Part shown: positions 29,066 through 38,752 of the stretch, one piece after another | Layout of the letters: every line of letters starts with the position of its first letter | Position numbering within the stretch: position 1 is the stretch's first letter | Assembly: GCF_000166355.1 (NCBI RefSeq) | Contig: NC_014652.1 | Span: forward strand, 1,499,001 to 1,563,000 | Reading direction: 5' to 3' | DNA: 64,000 nt | Origin: Caldicellulosiruptor hydrothermalis 108 | Lineage (GTDB): Bacteria; Bacillota; Thermoanaerobacteria; Caldicellulosiruptorales; Caldicellulosiruptoraceae | Made by a program: the position numbers and the translations under genes | Notes under the pieces: model-generated | Seen by the model: only the letters and a program-made list of their open reading frames with translations | Database searches by the model: none | What the model was told of the DNA's origin: nothing

Positions 29066-30043
29066 TTGAGAGAGATATTTAACTTTACCGTAATAATATT
29101 ATGTATACTCTATTTTTTATCTATACTTTTAAATCCTCAGCTTATCATTCAATCAACAACTAAATCAGTAATCATATGGTGGGAAAAAGTTTTGCCTTCT
29201 CTATTTCCGTATTTTTTAGTTATAAATATATTAATTGAATCAAAGCTAATAAACTATCTTTCAAGTATCTTTTATTTGCCTTCTAAAAAATTTTTTAAAC
29301 TTTCACCAAATGGCTTTTTAGCAATGATAATAGGAATGCTAACCGGATATCCAGTCGGTAGCAAGATGGTATGTAACTTATATAACCAAAAATTAATCAG
29401 TAAAAACGAAGCTGTAAGGCTCCTTTATTTTGTAAATAATTCTGGTCCTCTTTTTATCATTGGAACGGTTGGAATTAATCTGCTTAGCTCTAAAAAGTAC
29501 GGATATATGCTATTTTTTGCTCATATACTCGCAAGCCTGATAATAGCTTTGTGTACTTCTCGGCTTGCACAAAGTGAAATACTGTCAGCTTCCGCACCTT
29601 ACAAACTTTTAAATTTTGACATTGGAAAGGTTCTATCAAAATCAGTCAAAGACTCAGTTGAGTCCATACTCATTATAGGCGGTTTTATAACTCTCTTTTT
29701 CAACTTGAATAACGTTCTCGAATATTTCAAAATTTATCACACAATATGTAGTCTCTTCAGATTTACAGGTGCAGATGCTACTCTTATAAAAGGACTTTTA
29801 TATGGCTTGTTTGAAATAACAAACGGTAGTATGCAAATTAATACAAACTCTCTTCCTGTCTGGCAAAAATTGATAGCATCTGAGCTTATTATTTCCTGGG
29901 GCGGACTTAGTGTACACTTTCAAACCATATCCTTTTTGAGCGCAGCAGGTTTACAATCTTTTCACTATATCATTGGAAAATTGATTCATTGTACCTTATC
30001 TACAGCTATCATTTGTGTGGTTCTAATAATTATACCACTATGA
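29066..30043 (+). CDS. ylbJ: YlbJ-like sporulation integral membrane protein
   Basis: 325 residues with about eight hydrophobic segments. The GMLTGYPVGSKMVCNLYN and YFVNNSGPLFIIGTVG segments match YlbJ, a Gate-domain (nucleoside-recognition-like) membrane protein needed for spore cortex formation in Bacillus. The start is TTG with GGAG eight bases before it. It lies between ylbK and coaD as in the ylb region, but on the opposite strand. Its last six bases overlap the converging coiled-coil gene. Confidence 0.85.
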   Translation: MREIFNFTVIILCILYFLSILLNPQLIIQSTTKSVIIWWEKVLPSLFPYFLVINILIESKLINYLSSIFYLPSKKFFKLSPNGFLAMIIGMLTGYPVGSKMVCNLYNQKLISKNEAVRLLYFVNNSGPLFIIGTVGINLLSSKKYGYMLFFAHILASLIIALCTSRLAQSEILSASAPYKLLNFDIGKVLSKSVKDSVESILIIGGFITLFFNLNNVLEYFKIYHTICSLFRFTGADATLIKGLLYGLFEITNGSMQINTNSLPVWQKLIASELIISWGGLSVHFQTISFLSAAGLQSFHYIIGKLIHCTLSTAIICVVLIIIPL

Positions 30044-30499
30044 ATTTTTCTGTCTTATTTGGTCAATATTATCGTTTAATTCTTTTACAATATTTTCAAT
30101 AGTTTTCTTTGTCTGTTCCAAAAGCTCAATGGTATAACTTTGGGCCATGAGTCTATATTCTTTTGCATGTTCTTTTGCTTTTTGGATAATCTCCTCTGCC
30201 CTCTTCTCTGCCAATTTGACAATCTCTGTCTCATCCACAAGACCTTTTACCTTGCTCTCCGCATCATTTATGATTGCTTCTGCTTCCTTTTGAGCTCTCT
30301 CTAAAATCTTCTTCCTCTCTTCTTTTGCCCACTTGACTTGAGAAAGTTCCTGCGGCAGTAAAAGCCTTATTTCTTTTATTATCTCTAAAAGCTCATCCTT
30401 TTCCACCATAACCTTTGATGTAAACGGTATTGATTTGCTATTTTCTATTATTTCCTCCATTCTCTCTAAAAGCTCTAATATGCTCAGCTCACCCATCAC
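30038..30499 (-). CDS. Coiled-coil protein of unknown function
   Basis: 153 residues, almost entirely charged helix: heptad-like runs ([20 protein letters not shown] and [20 protein letters not shown]) predict a long coiled coil resembling the DivIVA or ATP-synthase b-subunit stalk. There is no membrane helix, so it is not an F0 b subunit. The ATG overlaps the coaD stop by four bases (ATGA), and the rsmD-coaD-coiled-coil order suggests one transcript. I do not recognise a specific function. Confidence 0.8.
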   Translation of the reverse strand: MMGELSILELLERMEEIIENSKSIPFTSKVMVEKDELLEIIKEIRLLLPQELSQVKWAKEERKKILERAQKEAEAIINDAESKVKGLVDETEIVKLAEKRAEEIIQKAKEHAKEYRLMAQSYTIELLEQTKKTIENIVKELNDNIDQIRQKNS

Positions 30500-31002
30500 T
30501 TATTTTCCTCCGTTTCTGCATATTTCTTATTCAATTTTTTCATTACCTTTTTAGCAATCTTTTCAGGGACTAAGTCCTCTATGCACCCGCCAAATCTTGC
30601 AACTTCTTTGACCATGCTTGAACTGAGGTATGAATACTTGCTATTTGTCATCATAAAGATTGTTTCAATCGAAGGTTCAAGTTTTTTGTTCAAAAGTGCC
30701 ATCTGAAATTCATATTCAAAGTCGGACACTGCCCTCAATCCCTTTACTATAACCTTGGCATTTTCTTGTTTCATGAAATCAATTAAAAGACCTTTAAAAG
30801 CTTTTACCTCAACATTCGGCAGATGCTCTGTTGTCTCTTTTAAAAGTTCAACCCTCTCTTCAATGTCAAACACAGGAGTTTTATTTGGATTGACCAGAAC
30901 AGCCACAATTAATTTATCAAAAATTTTCGAAGCCCTTTCAATTATATCAAGATGACCATTTGTAACAGGGTCAAAACTTCCCGGATATACTCCTATCTTC
31001 AA
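30496..31002 (-). CDS. coaD: Phosphopantetheine adenylyltransferase
   Basis: 168 residues. The nucleotidyltransferase T/HxGH motif is in [19 protein letters not shown], and [16 protein letters not shown] and the [15 protein letters not shown] end are typical of CoaD. It converts 4'-phosphopantetheine to dephospho-CoA. It overlaps rsmD upstream and the coiled-coil gene downstream by four bases each, so the three are coupled. Confidence 0.97.
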   Translation of the reverse strand: MKIGVYPGSFDPVTNGHLDIIERASKIFDKLIVAVLVNPNKTPVFDIEERVELLKETTEHLPNVEVKAFKGLLIDFMKQENAKVIVKGLRAVSDFEYEFQMALLNKKLEPSIETIFMMTNSKYSYLSSSMVKEVARFGGCIEDLVPEKIAKKVMKKLNKKYAETEENK

Positions 31003-31553
31003 CTTCTCTTACCCCCAAAACAGAATATTGTGATTTTAGTATCACCATATTCTCTCTCTCTCAAAATAGAAAGGTTTTCATCTTCATACTGAAACTCTAA
31101 ATTAGATTCAACAATTATAAGACCATTTTCATTGATTCTGTTATTTTCTATTATTTCAGAAATACACTCTTTTGCATAATCAGACTTGTACGGTGGGTCT
31201 AAAAAGATAATATCAAATACTGGACAGTTTTTAGACTTCAAAAATCTTATTACATCACCTTTTATTATCCTCGCCCTTTTCAACAAATCCAAATTTTTAA
31301 GGTTTTCCTTTATTAGATTAATGCACCTCACATCTTTTTCAACAAATGTAACTTCTCTGACACCTCTTGACAAAAACTCAATCCCCACATTTCCCGTCCC
31401 TGCAAAAAAATCAGCTACAATAAGCTTTTCATTCAAAAAAGGTGCTATCATATTAAAAATAGCTTCTTTTACTCTATCTGATGTGGGTCTTAACCCTTCA
31501 ATATTTGCACTTTTTAATTTTCTACCTTTTTGCTGACCGCTTATAACCCTCAT
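30999..31553 (-). CDS. rsmD: 16S rRNA (guanine(966)-N2)-methyltransferase
   Basis: 184 residues. The SAM-binding motif is [17 protein letters not shown] and the N-methyltransferase catalytic motif is [12 protein letters not shown]; the start [15 protein letters not shown] is typical of RsmD/YhhF. It methylates G966 (E. coli numbering) in the 30S P site. The pairing with coaD is one of the most conserved in Firmicutes. Confidence 0.96.
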   Translation of the reverse strand: MRVISGQQKGRKLKSANIEGLRPTSDRVKEAIFNMIAPFLNEKLIVADFFAGTGNVGIEFLSRGVREVTFVEKDVRCINLIKENLKNLDLLKRARIIKGDVIRFLKSKNCPVFDIIFLDPPYKSDYAKECISEIIENNRINENGLIIVESNLEFQYEDENLSILREREYGDTKITIFCFGGKRS

Positions 31554-31615
31554 CTTTTAAGCAACTTCTTACAATTTGTTTATATATTGATTATATAAAA
31601 ATCCCTCTAAAAAAA

Positions 31616-31652
31616 CAACAACGAAGAGACTCAAAAAGTCCCTTCGTTGTTG
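31616..31652 (-). terminator. Terminator of the SASP gene
   Basis: CAACAACGAAG (31616-31626) pairs with CTTCGTTGTTG (31642-31652), extended inside by GACT/AGTC around a small loop. On the minus strand the hairpin is followed directly by TTTTTT (31610-31615). It lies about 25 bases after the SASP stop. Confidence 0.88.
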
Positions 31653-31677
31653 GTAAATTTTTAAACACCTCGCGGGG

Positions 31678-31875
31678 TTATTTTCCAGCTGCTCTATTTT
31701 CATAATCCTGAATCATTCTCTTTACCATATAACCACCAATTGAACCTGCCTGTTTTGCTGTCAAATCACCGTTGTAACCTGGCTTGAGTGGTACTCCAAT
31801 TGAACTTGCTACCTCTGCTTTTAACTGGTCAAGAGCCTTTGTTGCTTCCGGAACAAGCTTTCTATTTCTTGCCAT
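31678..31875 (-). CDS. Alpha/beta-type small acid-soluble spore protein
   Basis: 65 residues from the ATG at 31875, which follows a GGGGG ribosome site. EVASSIGVPL includes the region cut by the germination protease, and GYNGDLTAKQAGSIGGYMVK is the DNA-binding signature of the family. These proteins coat spore DNA in the A form and protect it from heat and UV. The gene has its own terminator and a possible sigma-G -10 element upstream. It is direct evidence of a sporulation lineage. Confidence 0.96.
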   Translation of the reverse strand: MARNRKLVPEATKALDQLKAEVASSIGVPLKPGYNGDLTAKQAGSIGGYMVKRMIQDYENRAAGK

Positions 31876-31923
31876 GGCCTTCAACCCCCTTTTTTTGTTT
31901 GAGACTTTTCTTTTTTCACTATT

Positions 31924-31930
31924 TAATATG
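31924..31930 (-). promoter_or_regulatory. Candidate sigma-G -10 element for the SASP gene
   Basis: CATATTA on the minus strand fits the forespore sigma-G -10 consensus (CATnnTA), about 50 bases before the SASP ATG. The matching -35 region is only weakly recognisable, so this is tentative. Confidence 0.4.
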
Positions 31931-31973
31931 CTCTCTTTTTAAAAACATTATAACAAGAAATTTTTGAAAAGGG

Positions 31974-34013
31974 TTAAAGGCCAATATTTTCTATATTATT
32001 GTAAAATTGTTTGTTGATTTTCTCTAAAAGTTTGTTATCAACAAGATTGAGTCTAATCGTCTCTTCTGCAGCAATTCTCGCTTGCTTTAAAATATCCATA
32101 TCATTTATGATATCGGCTACTTTAAAGTTCATGACACCATGCTGTTTTGTTCCAAATAAATCACCAGGTCCTCGAAGTTTTAGGTCCATTTCAGCAATTT
32201 CAAATCCGTTCTGACTTCTTGTTATAGCTATCATCCTTTTTTTGGTAATCTCTGAATCGCTTTGATTAAACAAAATACAGTACGACTGGTGCTCGCCTCT
32301 GCCAACTCGCCCCCTTAGCTGATGCAGCTGGGCAAGTCCAAATCTTTCAGCATTCTCAATCACCATAACTGTGGCATTTGGAACGTTTATTCCAACCTCA
32401 ACAACTGTGGTTGAAACTAATATATGGATGTGTCCATCTTTAAAATCATTTAAGATTTTGTCTCTCTCTTTTGCAGAAAGTTTTCCGTGTAAGCAACCAA
32501 TATTGTAGTCTTTAAAAAATCCTTCTTTCAAAGATTTTGCAAATTCAACTGCCGATTTTGCATTCAAAGTTTCTGACTCTTCAATCAGAGGACATATCCA
32601 GTAAACCTGCCTTCCTTCATCTAACTGTTTCTTTATGAAATTGTACACCCGCTGGCGAAAACTCTCATCAACAGCGTATGTTAAAATCTTTTTTCTGCCG
32701 GGAGGTAGCTGGTCAATAATAGAAATATCAAGGTCTCCATACAAAACCAAACTCAAAGTTCTGGGTATTGGAGTTGCTGTCATAACAAGAATGTTCGGTG
32801 AACTTCCTTTTTTTGTGAGTTCTACCCTTTGGATAACTCCAAATCTGTGCTGTTCATCAGTGATTGCCAAGCCAAGGTTTTTAAATTTTACCTCATCTTG
32901 GATAAGTGCGTGAGTCCCAATGACCATTTTGCAAAGTCCATGTTCAAGCTCTTTTAAGATTATTTCCTTTTCTTTTTTTGGAGTTGACCCAATTAGAAGT
33001 CTTACATTGAATTTATTACCAAAGTATTTCTTACATTCGTTATAATGCTGCAAAGCTAAAACCTCTGTTGGTGCCATCAGTGCAACCTGATATCCCGCTT
33101 TTATTGTTGCATATGCGCTTGCCAAAGCTACAACCGTCTTTCCGCAACCAACATCGCCTTGGATAAGCCTGTTCATCTGTTTTGTACTCTCTAAATCCTG
33201 TGCAATCTCTGCCAGCACTCTTTTTTGTGCCTCGGTCAACTCAAACGGAAGAAGCTTTTCAAACTCTTTTAAGCTACTTTGCACATTTTCAATTTTTATT
33301 CCTTCGTTTTTTTCTATGTTTTCTTTTAGAAGCAAAAGGGAAAGCTGAAGAAGATAAAATTCTTCAAACACAAGCCTTTTCCTTGCAAGTTCTAAGCTCA
33401 ATTTGTTTTCTGGAAAATGAATATTTTTTATTGCAAAATTGATTTCACTCAAATTATATTTTTGCCTTATATAAGGCGGAATTATATCTATAAGCATTCC
33501 ATCAACTTGCTTCAGAAGATTGTTCACAATATTTCTAATCACCTTTTGAGAAAGACCTTCTGTAGAATTGTATACAGGAACAATCCTGCCTGTATGAAGA
33601 AGATGTTGGTCATATTTCTCAAATTCAGGATTTTTGACCTCAATATAAAAGCCTTTTCTCTCTATCTTCCCAGAAAAGCAGAATATCTCTCCTTCTTTCA
33701 AAACGTTTTTTATATAGTCCTGGTTAAACCATACTGTTGTAACAACGCCTGTACTATCTTCAACAGGAATTTTTATTATCTTTACTGACTTTGTTTCTAT
33801 CTCCACAGGCTTGCCAGCAACCTTTGCAACAAATGACTCTATCTCACCATCACAAAGCTCTCTTATTTTCTTTAGCCTACTATAATCAAGATATTTTCGT
33901 GGTATGTGCCAGAGCAAATCCTCGGCTTTTTTTATACCCAGCTTTTTAAATAGCTTTTCTCTGTTTTCTCCAACACCTTTTAAGAATCTTATGTCTTTTT
34001 CAAGAACATTCAT
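31974..34013 (-). CDS. recG: ATP-dependent DNA helicase RecG
   Basis: 679 residues from the ATG at 34013, the usual RecG size; a TTG at 34037 would add eight residues inside fakA. An N-terminal wedge/OB domain (about 60-200) precedes the helicase core: Walker A GDVGCGKTVVALAS, DEQHRFG box II, VMTATPIPRTL box III, and the motif VI segment QLRGRVGRGEHQSYC. RecG remodels stalled forks and Holliday junctions. It overlaps no essential part of fakA and lies just downstream of it, a common Firmicute order. Confidence 0.97.
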   Translation of the reverse strand: MNVLEKDIRFLKGVGENREKLFKKLGIKKAEDLLWHIPRKYLDYSRLKKIRELCDGEIESFVAKVAGKPVEIETKSVKIIKIPVEDSTGVVTTVWFNQDYIKNVLKEGEIFCFSGKIERKGFYIEVKNPEFEKYDQHLLHTGRIVPVYNSTEGLSQKVIRNIVNNLLKQVDGMLIDIIPPYIRQKYNLSEINFAIKNIHFPENKLSLELARKRLVFEEFYLLQLSLLLLKENIEKNEGIKIENVQSSLKEFEKLLPFELTEAQKRVLAEIAQDLESTKQMNRLIQGDVGCGKTVVALASAYATIKAGYQVALMAPTEVLALQHYNECKKYFGNKFNVRLLIGSTPKKEKEIILKELEHGLCKMVIGTHALIQDEVKFKNLGLAITDEQHRFGVIQRVELTKKGSSPNILVMTATPIPRTLSLVLYGDLDISIIDQLPPGRKKILTYAVDESFRQRVYNFIKKQLDEGRQVYWICPLIEESETLNAKSAVEFAKSLKEGFFKDYNIGCLHGKLSAKERDKILNDFKDGHIHILVSTTVVEVGINVPNATVMVIENAERFGLAQLHQLRGRVGRGEHQSYCILFNQSDSEITKKRMIAITRSQNGFEIAEMDLKLRGPGDLFGTKQHGVMNFKVADIINDMDILKQARIAAEETIRLNLVDNKLLEKINKQFYNNIENIGL

Positions 34014-34020
34014 TTTACCA

Positions 34021-35661
34021 TCACATCTCAGCCACAATAATTAATTGATAAATTTCATTTCCACTTTCATAGCTCTCAATGTCAATTTTCGGGTATCTTT
34101 CTTGTATGTTTTTAACAAGCACCTCTATATCTTCTAAGGCCACATCTTTGCCATAGTAGATACTCAAAATCTGGGTTGTAGAATCAACAATTTTTTTCAC
34201 ACAAGCCAGAGCTACTTTTTGCATATCTTTGTCGCATGCCACAATTTCTTTTTTTGAAATCCCTATAAAATCGCCTTCTTCAATCTCAAACCCGTTTATT
34301 TTTGTATTTCTCACTGCTTGAGTTATTTCTACAACCTTTACTGAGTCTATAGCTTCTTGCATGAGCTTTATATTTTCTTCAATACTCTTGTTCAAATCAA
34401 ACTTTATCATTGCAGCAATGCACTCGGGAATGTTGGTTGTCTTCATAATCACTACATTTTTATTTGTATTTACCAGCTGTAAAGAAAGCTCTGCAGACAT
34501 AATCACGTTTTTATTGTTCGGGAAAATAAATACATTTTTGGCTGGTACATTCTTTATAGCATTTACAAAGTCCTCAGCGCTTGGATTCATAGTCTGTCCG
34601 CCTTCAATTATAAAATCAACACCCAAGCCTTTTAATATTTCATTGAATCCTTCTCCCTGTGATACAGCTACAAAACCATATTCTTTTGTAATAACTTCAG
34701 CCTGTGTTTGAGCTTCTGTCTCAAGGTTTTCTCTTTTACTTATAAACTCCTGGTGCTGATATTTCATATTATCAATCTTTATATTTATAAGCTCACCATA
34801 CTTCAAAGCCTTTTCTATTACCTTGCCAGGCGAATTTGTGTGAACGTGAGTTTTGAGAATGTCACCATCCTGGATTACAATAATTGAATCACCAATTGTC
34901 TCAAGATATTCCTTAAATTCTTTTTCAATATTCTTTTTCAAACCGGTAATAAAAAACTCTGTACAGTAAGTAAACTTAATATCTTTAGGTTTAAAAGTGA
35001 GGGCTGTATAAACTTCCTGCTGTGATGGCTCTTCAAATACCATCCCTTCTTTTAAGAATTTATACATCCCTTCAAAAATTATGACAAGACCCATACCGCC
35101 ACTGTCAACTACATTTGCTTCTTTTAAAATAGGAAGCATCTCTGGTGTCTTTGCAAGCCACTTCTTTCCGCTTGAAACGCACACTTCCAGCAAATCCTCT
35201 ATTTCGCTCACAATGCCTTCTGCCACTTCTTTTTCAACATCCTCTGCAATCCCGCGTGCAACTGTAAGCATAGTCCCTTCTGTAGGTTTCATCACTGCTT
35301 TGTAAGCACTTGCAGACGCAGATTTTAAACAAGCAACAAATGTTGGTATATCTATAACATCTTTGCCTTTTAGCTCTTTGGCAAATCCGCGCAAAAGCTG
35401 AGAAAGAATAACTCCAGAATTGCCGCGTGCACCTTTTAAGCTGCCAAAAGCAACTGCATTCATAAGTTTGTCCACATCTTCAAAAGTCTTCCCGTTTATC
35501 TCTTTTATGCTGCTGTCAAGAGTCGCAGACATATTGGTGCCTGTGTCACCATCTGGTACTGGGAAGACGTTTAAAGAATTTATTTTATCTATGTGCAATT
35601 TTAAGTAGTTATTTGCAGCTTTTAACATATCTTTCAATACATCTGCAGTTAAAAGTTTCAT
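34021..35661 (-). CDS. fakA: Fatty-acid kinase catalytic subunit FakA (DAK2/YloV)
   Basis: 546 residues. The N-terminal DhaL-type kinase domain carries the ATP/Mg signature NVFPVPDGDTGTNMSATLDS and GARGNSGVILSQLLRGF; the middle and C-terminal YloV domains follow. FakA phosphorylates fatty acids presented by FakB (DegV) proteins. The asp23-fakA-recG order is conserved in Firmicutes. No fakB is in the window. Confidence 0.93.
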   Translation of the reverse strand: MKLLTADVLKDMLKAANNYLKLHIDKINSLNVFPVPDGDTGTNMSATLDSSIKEINGKTFEDVDKLMNAVAFGSLKGARGNSGVILSQLLRGFAKELKGKDVIDIPTFVACLKSASASAYKAVMKPTEGTMLTVARGIAEDVEKEVAEGIVSEIEDLLEVCVSSGKKWLAKTPEMLPILKEANVVDSGGMGLVIIFEGMYKFLKEGMVFEEPSQQEVYTALTFKPKDIKFTYCTEFFITGLKKNIEKEFKEYLETIGDSIIVIQDGDILKTHVHTNSPGKVIEKALKYGELINIKIDNMKYQHQEFISKRENLETEAQTQAEVITKEYGFVAVSQGEGFNEILKGLGVDFIIEGGQTMNPSAEDFVNAIKNVPAKNVFIFPNNKNVIMSAELSLQLVNTNKNVVIMKTTNIPECIAAMIKFDLNKSIEENIKLMQEAIDSVKVVEITQAVRNTKINGFEIEEGDFIGISKKEIVACDKDMQKVALACVKKIVDSTTQILSIYYGKDVALEDIEVLVKNIQERYPKIDIESYESGNEIYQLIIVAEM

Positions 35662-35682
35662 AGTCCAATCCTCCTCAGCAAG

Positions 35683-36042
35683 TTACAAACGAATACCATC
35701 TACAAAGATATTTATAGCCCCCGGTTTTAGACCTGTGTATTTTTCAATAGCATATGAAACTCTTTCTCTGATATTTTCAGCAATAACAGGAATTCTGGTA
35801 CCGTACTCCACAATTATGTGGATATCAACATTAACAACACCATTTTCTGCCAAAACCTTTATGCCTTTTTGCAAGTTTTCCCTGCCAAGAAGTGTAACTA
35901 TCCCGTCTGCTACACTCTTTGATGCCATACCAACAACACCATAGCTTTCCATACACGAAAGCCCAATTATTGTAGCAATGCAATCATTGGTAATCTCTAT
36001 CTTTCCAAATTCATTTTCAAAATGAACGCCCATAATCTTCAT
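35683..36042 (-). CDS. Asp23/Gls24 family envelope stress protein (YloU-like)
   Basis: 119 residues. The core GKIEITNDCIATIIGLSCME, the SYGVVGMASK segment and the DIHIIVEYGTRIPVIAENIR stretch identify the Asp23/Gls24 family. In Staphylococcus the homologue is a membrane-associated cell-wall stress protein. The gene directly precedes fakA, its usual partner, and the two are 21 bases apart. Confidence 0.92.
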   Translation of the reverse strand: MKIMGVHFENEFGKIEITNDCIATIIGLSCMESYGVVGMASKSVADGIVTLLGRENLQKGIKVLAENGVVNVDIHIIVEYGTRIPVIAENIRERVSYAIEKYTGLKPGAINIFVDGIRL

Positions 36043-36045
36043 CTC

Positions 36046-36630
36046 CTATCTTTTTACTATCTTCGACAACCTTTTATAAAGGACAAAAGTAACCACCGAA
36101 ATAATTGTACCTTTTACCAAATTAAATGGAATTATTGAAAACAAAATTAATGTAAACTTATCTGTCACAAGACCATTTACCTTCGCAGCAATTTTTACTA
36201 TATCTGAGATTGGAAATTTCAAAGCCTTTTCGTAAAGAGGAAGAAGTATAAAATAGTTTAGCAAGCCTGCCCAGATAGAAAATGCAATGGTAGAAATAAT
36301 AAGAGCTACTGCAGCACCTTTTTTAGTTCTATTCTTGGCATATATGTATCCCGCAATGTACACAAAAAAGCCGCCAATCATAAAGTTAGCAAACTCGCCT
36401 ATCCCAGCCGTTTTGGTAACAAACAGATGAAGTACATTTTTCAAAAATTCAACACCCATACCCCAAGCAGGTCCAAGAGCAAACGAAATTATCAATGCTA
36501 CACAGTCACTAAAATCAAGCTTTAAAAAGTCCGGAAATATCCCTAAAGGAAACTCTATAAGCATTACAACAAATGCCAAAGCACCAAAGATTGAAACCTT
36601 AACAAGATTTTTTAACTCAACCTGTTTCAT
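36046..36630 (-). CDS. ECF transporter S component, RibU-like (riboflavin)
   Basis: 194 residues, about six membrane helices, the size of ECF substrate-binding proteins. FPDFLKLDFSDCVALIISFALG and GPAWGMGVEFLKNVLHLF are characteristic of RibU. It would bind riboflavin and work with a shared EcfAAT module, not encoded here. No FMN riboswitch is visible upstream, where only 24 bases separate it from the pseudouridine synthase gene. Substrate assignment is by resemblance. Confidence 0.82.
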   Translation of the reverse strand: MKQVELKNLVKVSIFGALAFVVMLIEFPLGIFPDFLKLDFSDCVALIISFALGPAWGMGVEFLKNVLHLFVTKTAGIGEFANFMIGGFFVYIAGYIYAKNRTKKGAAVALIISTIAFSIWAGLLNYFILLPLYEKALKFPISDIVKIAAKVNGLVTDKFTLILFSIIPFNLVKGTIISVVTFVLYKRLSKIVKR

Positions 36631-36654
36631 CTTTCAATTACCTCTCCTCTCTTT

Positions 36655-37356
36655 TTACTTACCAAACACCAAATAAGCCTCTTCTTCTTTCATCACCCTG
36701 TATTCACCCGGTTTTAAACTTTCGTCTAAATTAAGACCTCCTATTCTCAGGCGTTTTAAGTCCACCACCTTATTTCCAATTGCTTCGAACATCCTTTTAA
36801 CCTGATGATATTTACCTTCATATATACACAATTTGACTGTGGTACTATCAATAATAGTATATTTTGCAGGAAGTGTCTTATAACCATCATCTAAAATAAT
36901 ACCATTTTCAAACTCTTTTAATCTTTCCTCATCCACCTCTTTTTCAAGCCTTACTAAATACTCTTTTTCAATTCTTTTTCTGGGTGAGATAACTCTGTGC
37001 GTATATTCACCATCATCTGTAATTATCAAAAGACCTTCTGCATCTTTGTCAAGCCTTCCAACTGTATGCAAATCTCGATACTTTAAATTATCAGAAATAA
37101 GTGAGAACACTGTAAGTGATGCCGGGTCGTCATTTGAGCACACATAACCTTTCGGTTTGTTCATCATGATATAAATCCGTCTACTGAACTTTACAATCCT
37201 GCCATCGACTTCTACTACATCTTCTTCGGGATTAATCTTAAAATCAACTTCTACTATTCGTTTCCCATTTACAGTCACAATTCCTCCTCTTATTAGTTTT
37301 TTAACCTGACTTCGTGAACCAAATCCACAGTGAGTCAGAAACTTGTCAAGTCTCAT
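36655..37356 (-). CDS. RsuA/RluB-family pseudouridine synthase
   Basis: 233 residues from the ATG at 37356. An N-terminal S4 RNA-binding domain (RLDKFLTHCGFGSRSQVKKL) precedes the catalytic domain with the active-site Asp in HTVGRLDKDAEGLLIIT. Target could be 16S Psi516 or a 23S site; family members are hard to separate by eye. The longer reading from 37374 starts inside the upstream methyltransferase stop region. The two genes are five bases or fewer apart and probably co-translated. Confidence 0.9.
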   Translation of the reverse strand: MRLDKFLTHCGFGSRSQVKKLIRGGIVTVNGKRIVEVDFKINPEEDVVEVDGRIVKFSRRIYIMMNKPKGYVCSNDDPASLTVFSLISDNLKYRDLHTVGRLDKDAEGLLIITDDGEYTHRVISPRKRIEKEYLVRLEKEVDEERLKEFENGIILDDGYKTLPAKYTIIDSTTVKLCIYEGKYHQVKRMFEAIGNKVVDLKRLRIGGLNLDESLKPGEYRVMKEEEAYLVFGK

Positions 37357-37358
37357 TT

Positions 37359-38726
37359 TTATTCCAATCTCCATCCTTTTGGAAAATAATTTTTTATTAT
37401 ATGTCCCTCTGCTTTACCCCATCCAAGGGTAAAGCCGTCTACACATATTCCTACAAATCCATTTAGATTTTCTTTATTCTCTATTGTCTCACCTTTTAAA
37501 TACCTCAACAGCCTTTCATCATCTTGAGAAAAGTTAATAGCAACCTTGAGATTTTCGCACTTTAAACTCGCAATCAAATGAGCAGAAGGATAAAATCTTC
37601 CTTTGTAAACTTCTCCCAGCAAAAGACCATTTCGAAGCGGTGTTATTTTATCAAAAGGTCCGTCAAAACCCAAATACAGTTTGCTTGCTTTTTTATAAAA
37701 CACCCTATCCTTGAAGTGACTTAAGTCTATGTTTAAGTATTTATTGTAAAATTTTTCAAAAATTTTCAATTCCTCGCTGTCCACCTCAAATCTTTGTGGC
37801 TGAAAAGTCCACTCAGCTCCACTTTCTCTCACCTTTTTTAGCTTGCAAATAAAATGTCCCTCGCCTCTGACCCTGTGTGGGTAAATTCTCACCGCTTTTT
37901 TCAAATTTTTATTGCCATTTATCTCAATCCCATCCGAAAAACCCTCATATTTTTTTATCTCAATAACTTCATAGTTTTTATGTTTTTTCAAGAACCAGTC
38001 AATAATTCCTTCATTCTCTTCTACTTCAAACGTACAGGTAGAATATACTATCTCGCCACCCACTTTTAAAAGTTCATCTACCTCTGTCATGATACTTCTC
38101 TGCAGATTAACATACTTTTCAGGGTGATTGGAAGTCCATTTTTTAGCTGCCGTCGGGTCTTTGCGAAACATTCCCTCACCAGAACAAGGTGCGTCCACTA
38201 ATATCTTGTCAAAATATGCGCCATAGCTTTCAGCTATCTCTTTCGGCTTGTTATTCAGAATTACAACATTTGTAAGCCCGAGATTTTCAACATTCTTTAC
38301 AAGCGCCTTGATTCTTGATGGTTTTACATCATTGGATACAAGCAAGCCATTTTGACCAAGTCTTGCTGCTATCTGAATGCTCTTTCCCCCAGGTGCTGCA
38401 CACAAATCCAAGACTTTTTCGCCTTCCTTTACATCCAAAGCCTCAACCGGAAACATGGCAGATGGTTCCTGAATATACACAAGCCCAGCAAAATAGTATG
38501 GGTGTTTGCTCAGTCTTATCTCTTCAGTGTAGTAAAAACCATCTTTACACCATGGGACCTTTTCAAATTCAATTCCCATTTTCTCTATAAACTCTTCGAC
38601 TGAAACTTTGGCAGTATTGACCCTAAAACCTTTATAACTGTCAAAGTCGTATACTTTTATAAACTGGTCAAACTCATCATTTAAAATCTCTTTCATCTTT
38701 GACAAAAATTCTTCTGGCAAGTTCAA
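37359..38726 (-). CDS. RsmF/YebU-type rRNA (cytosine-C5)-methyltransferase
   Basis: 455 residues from a TTG start preceded by AAGGAGG at 12 bases. The NOL1/NOP2/Sun core has the SAM motif VLDLCAAPGGKSIQIA and both catalytic cysteines, in VDAPCSGEGMFRKDP and VYSTCTFEVEENEG. A C-terminal domain (about 300-455) with a PUA-like end fits RsmF. It makes m5C in 16S rRNA. The frame is open further upstream, but that part overlaps the rlmI-like gene. Confidence 0.9.
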   Translation of the reverse strand: MNLPEEFLSKMKEILNDEFDQFIKVYDFDSYKGFRVNTAKVSVEEFIEKMGIEFEKVPWCKDGFYYTEEIRLSKHPYYFAGLVYIQEPSAMFPVEALDVKEGEKVLDLCAAPGGKSIQIAARLGQNGLLVSNDVKPSRIKALVKNVENLGLTNVVILNNKPKEIAESYGAYFDKILVDAPCSGEGMFRKDPTAAKKWTSNHPEKYVNLQRSIMTEVDELLKVGGEIVYSTCTFEVEENEGIIDWFLKKHKNYEVIEIKKYEGFSDGIEINGNKNLKKAVRIYPHRVRGEGHFICKLKKVRESGAEWTFQPQRFEVDSEELKIFEKFYNKYLNIDLSHFKDRVFYKKASKLYLGFDGPFDKITPLRNGLLLGEVYKGRFYPSAHLIASLKCENLKVAINFSQDDERLLRYLKGETIENKENLNGFVGICVDGFTLGWGKAEGHIIKNYFPKGWRLE

Positions 38727-38752
38727 TTTAAAGTTAGACCTCCTTGTAAATC

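Noticed and set aside
30038-30499. ATP synthase F0 subunit b
   Set aside because: The coiled coil resembles it, but there is no N-terminal membrane helix and no other ATP synthase gene nearby.
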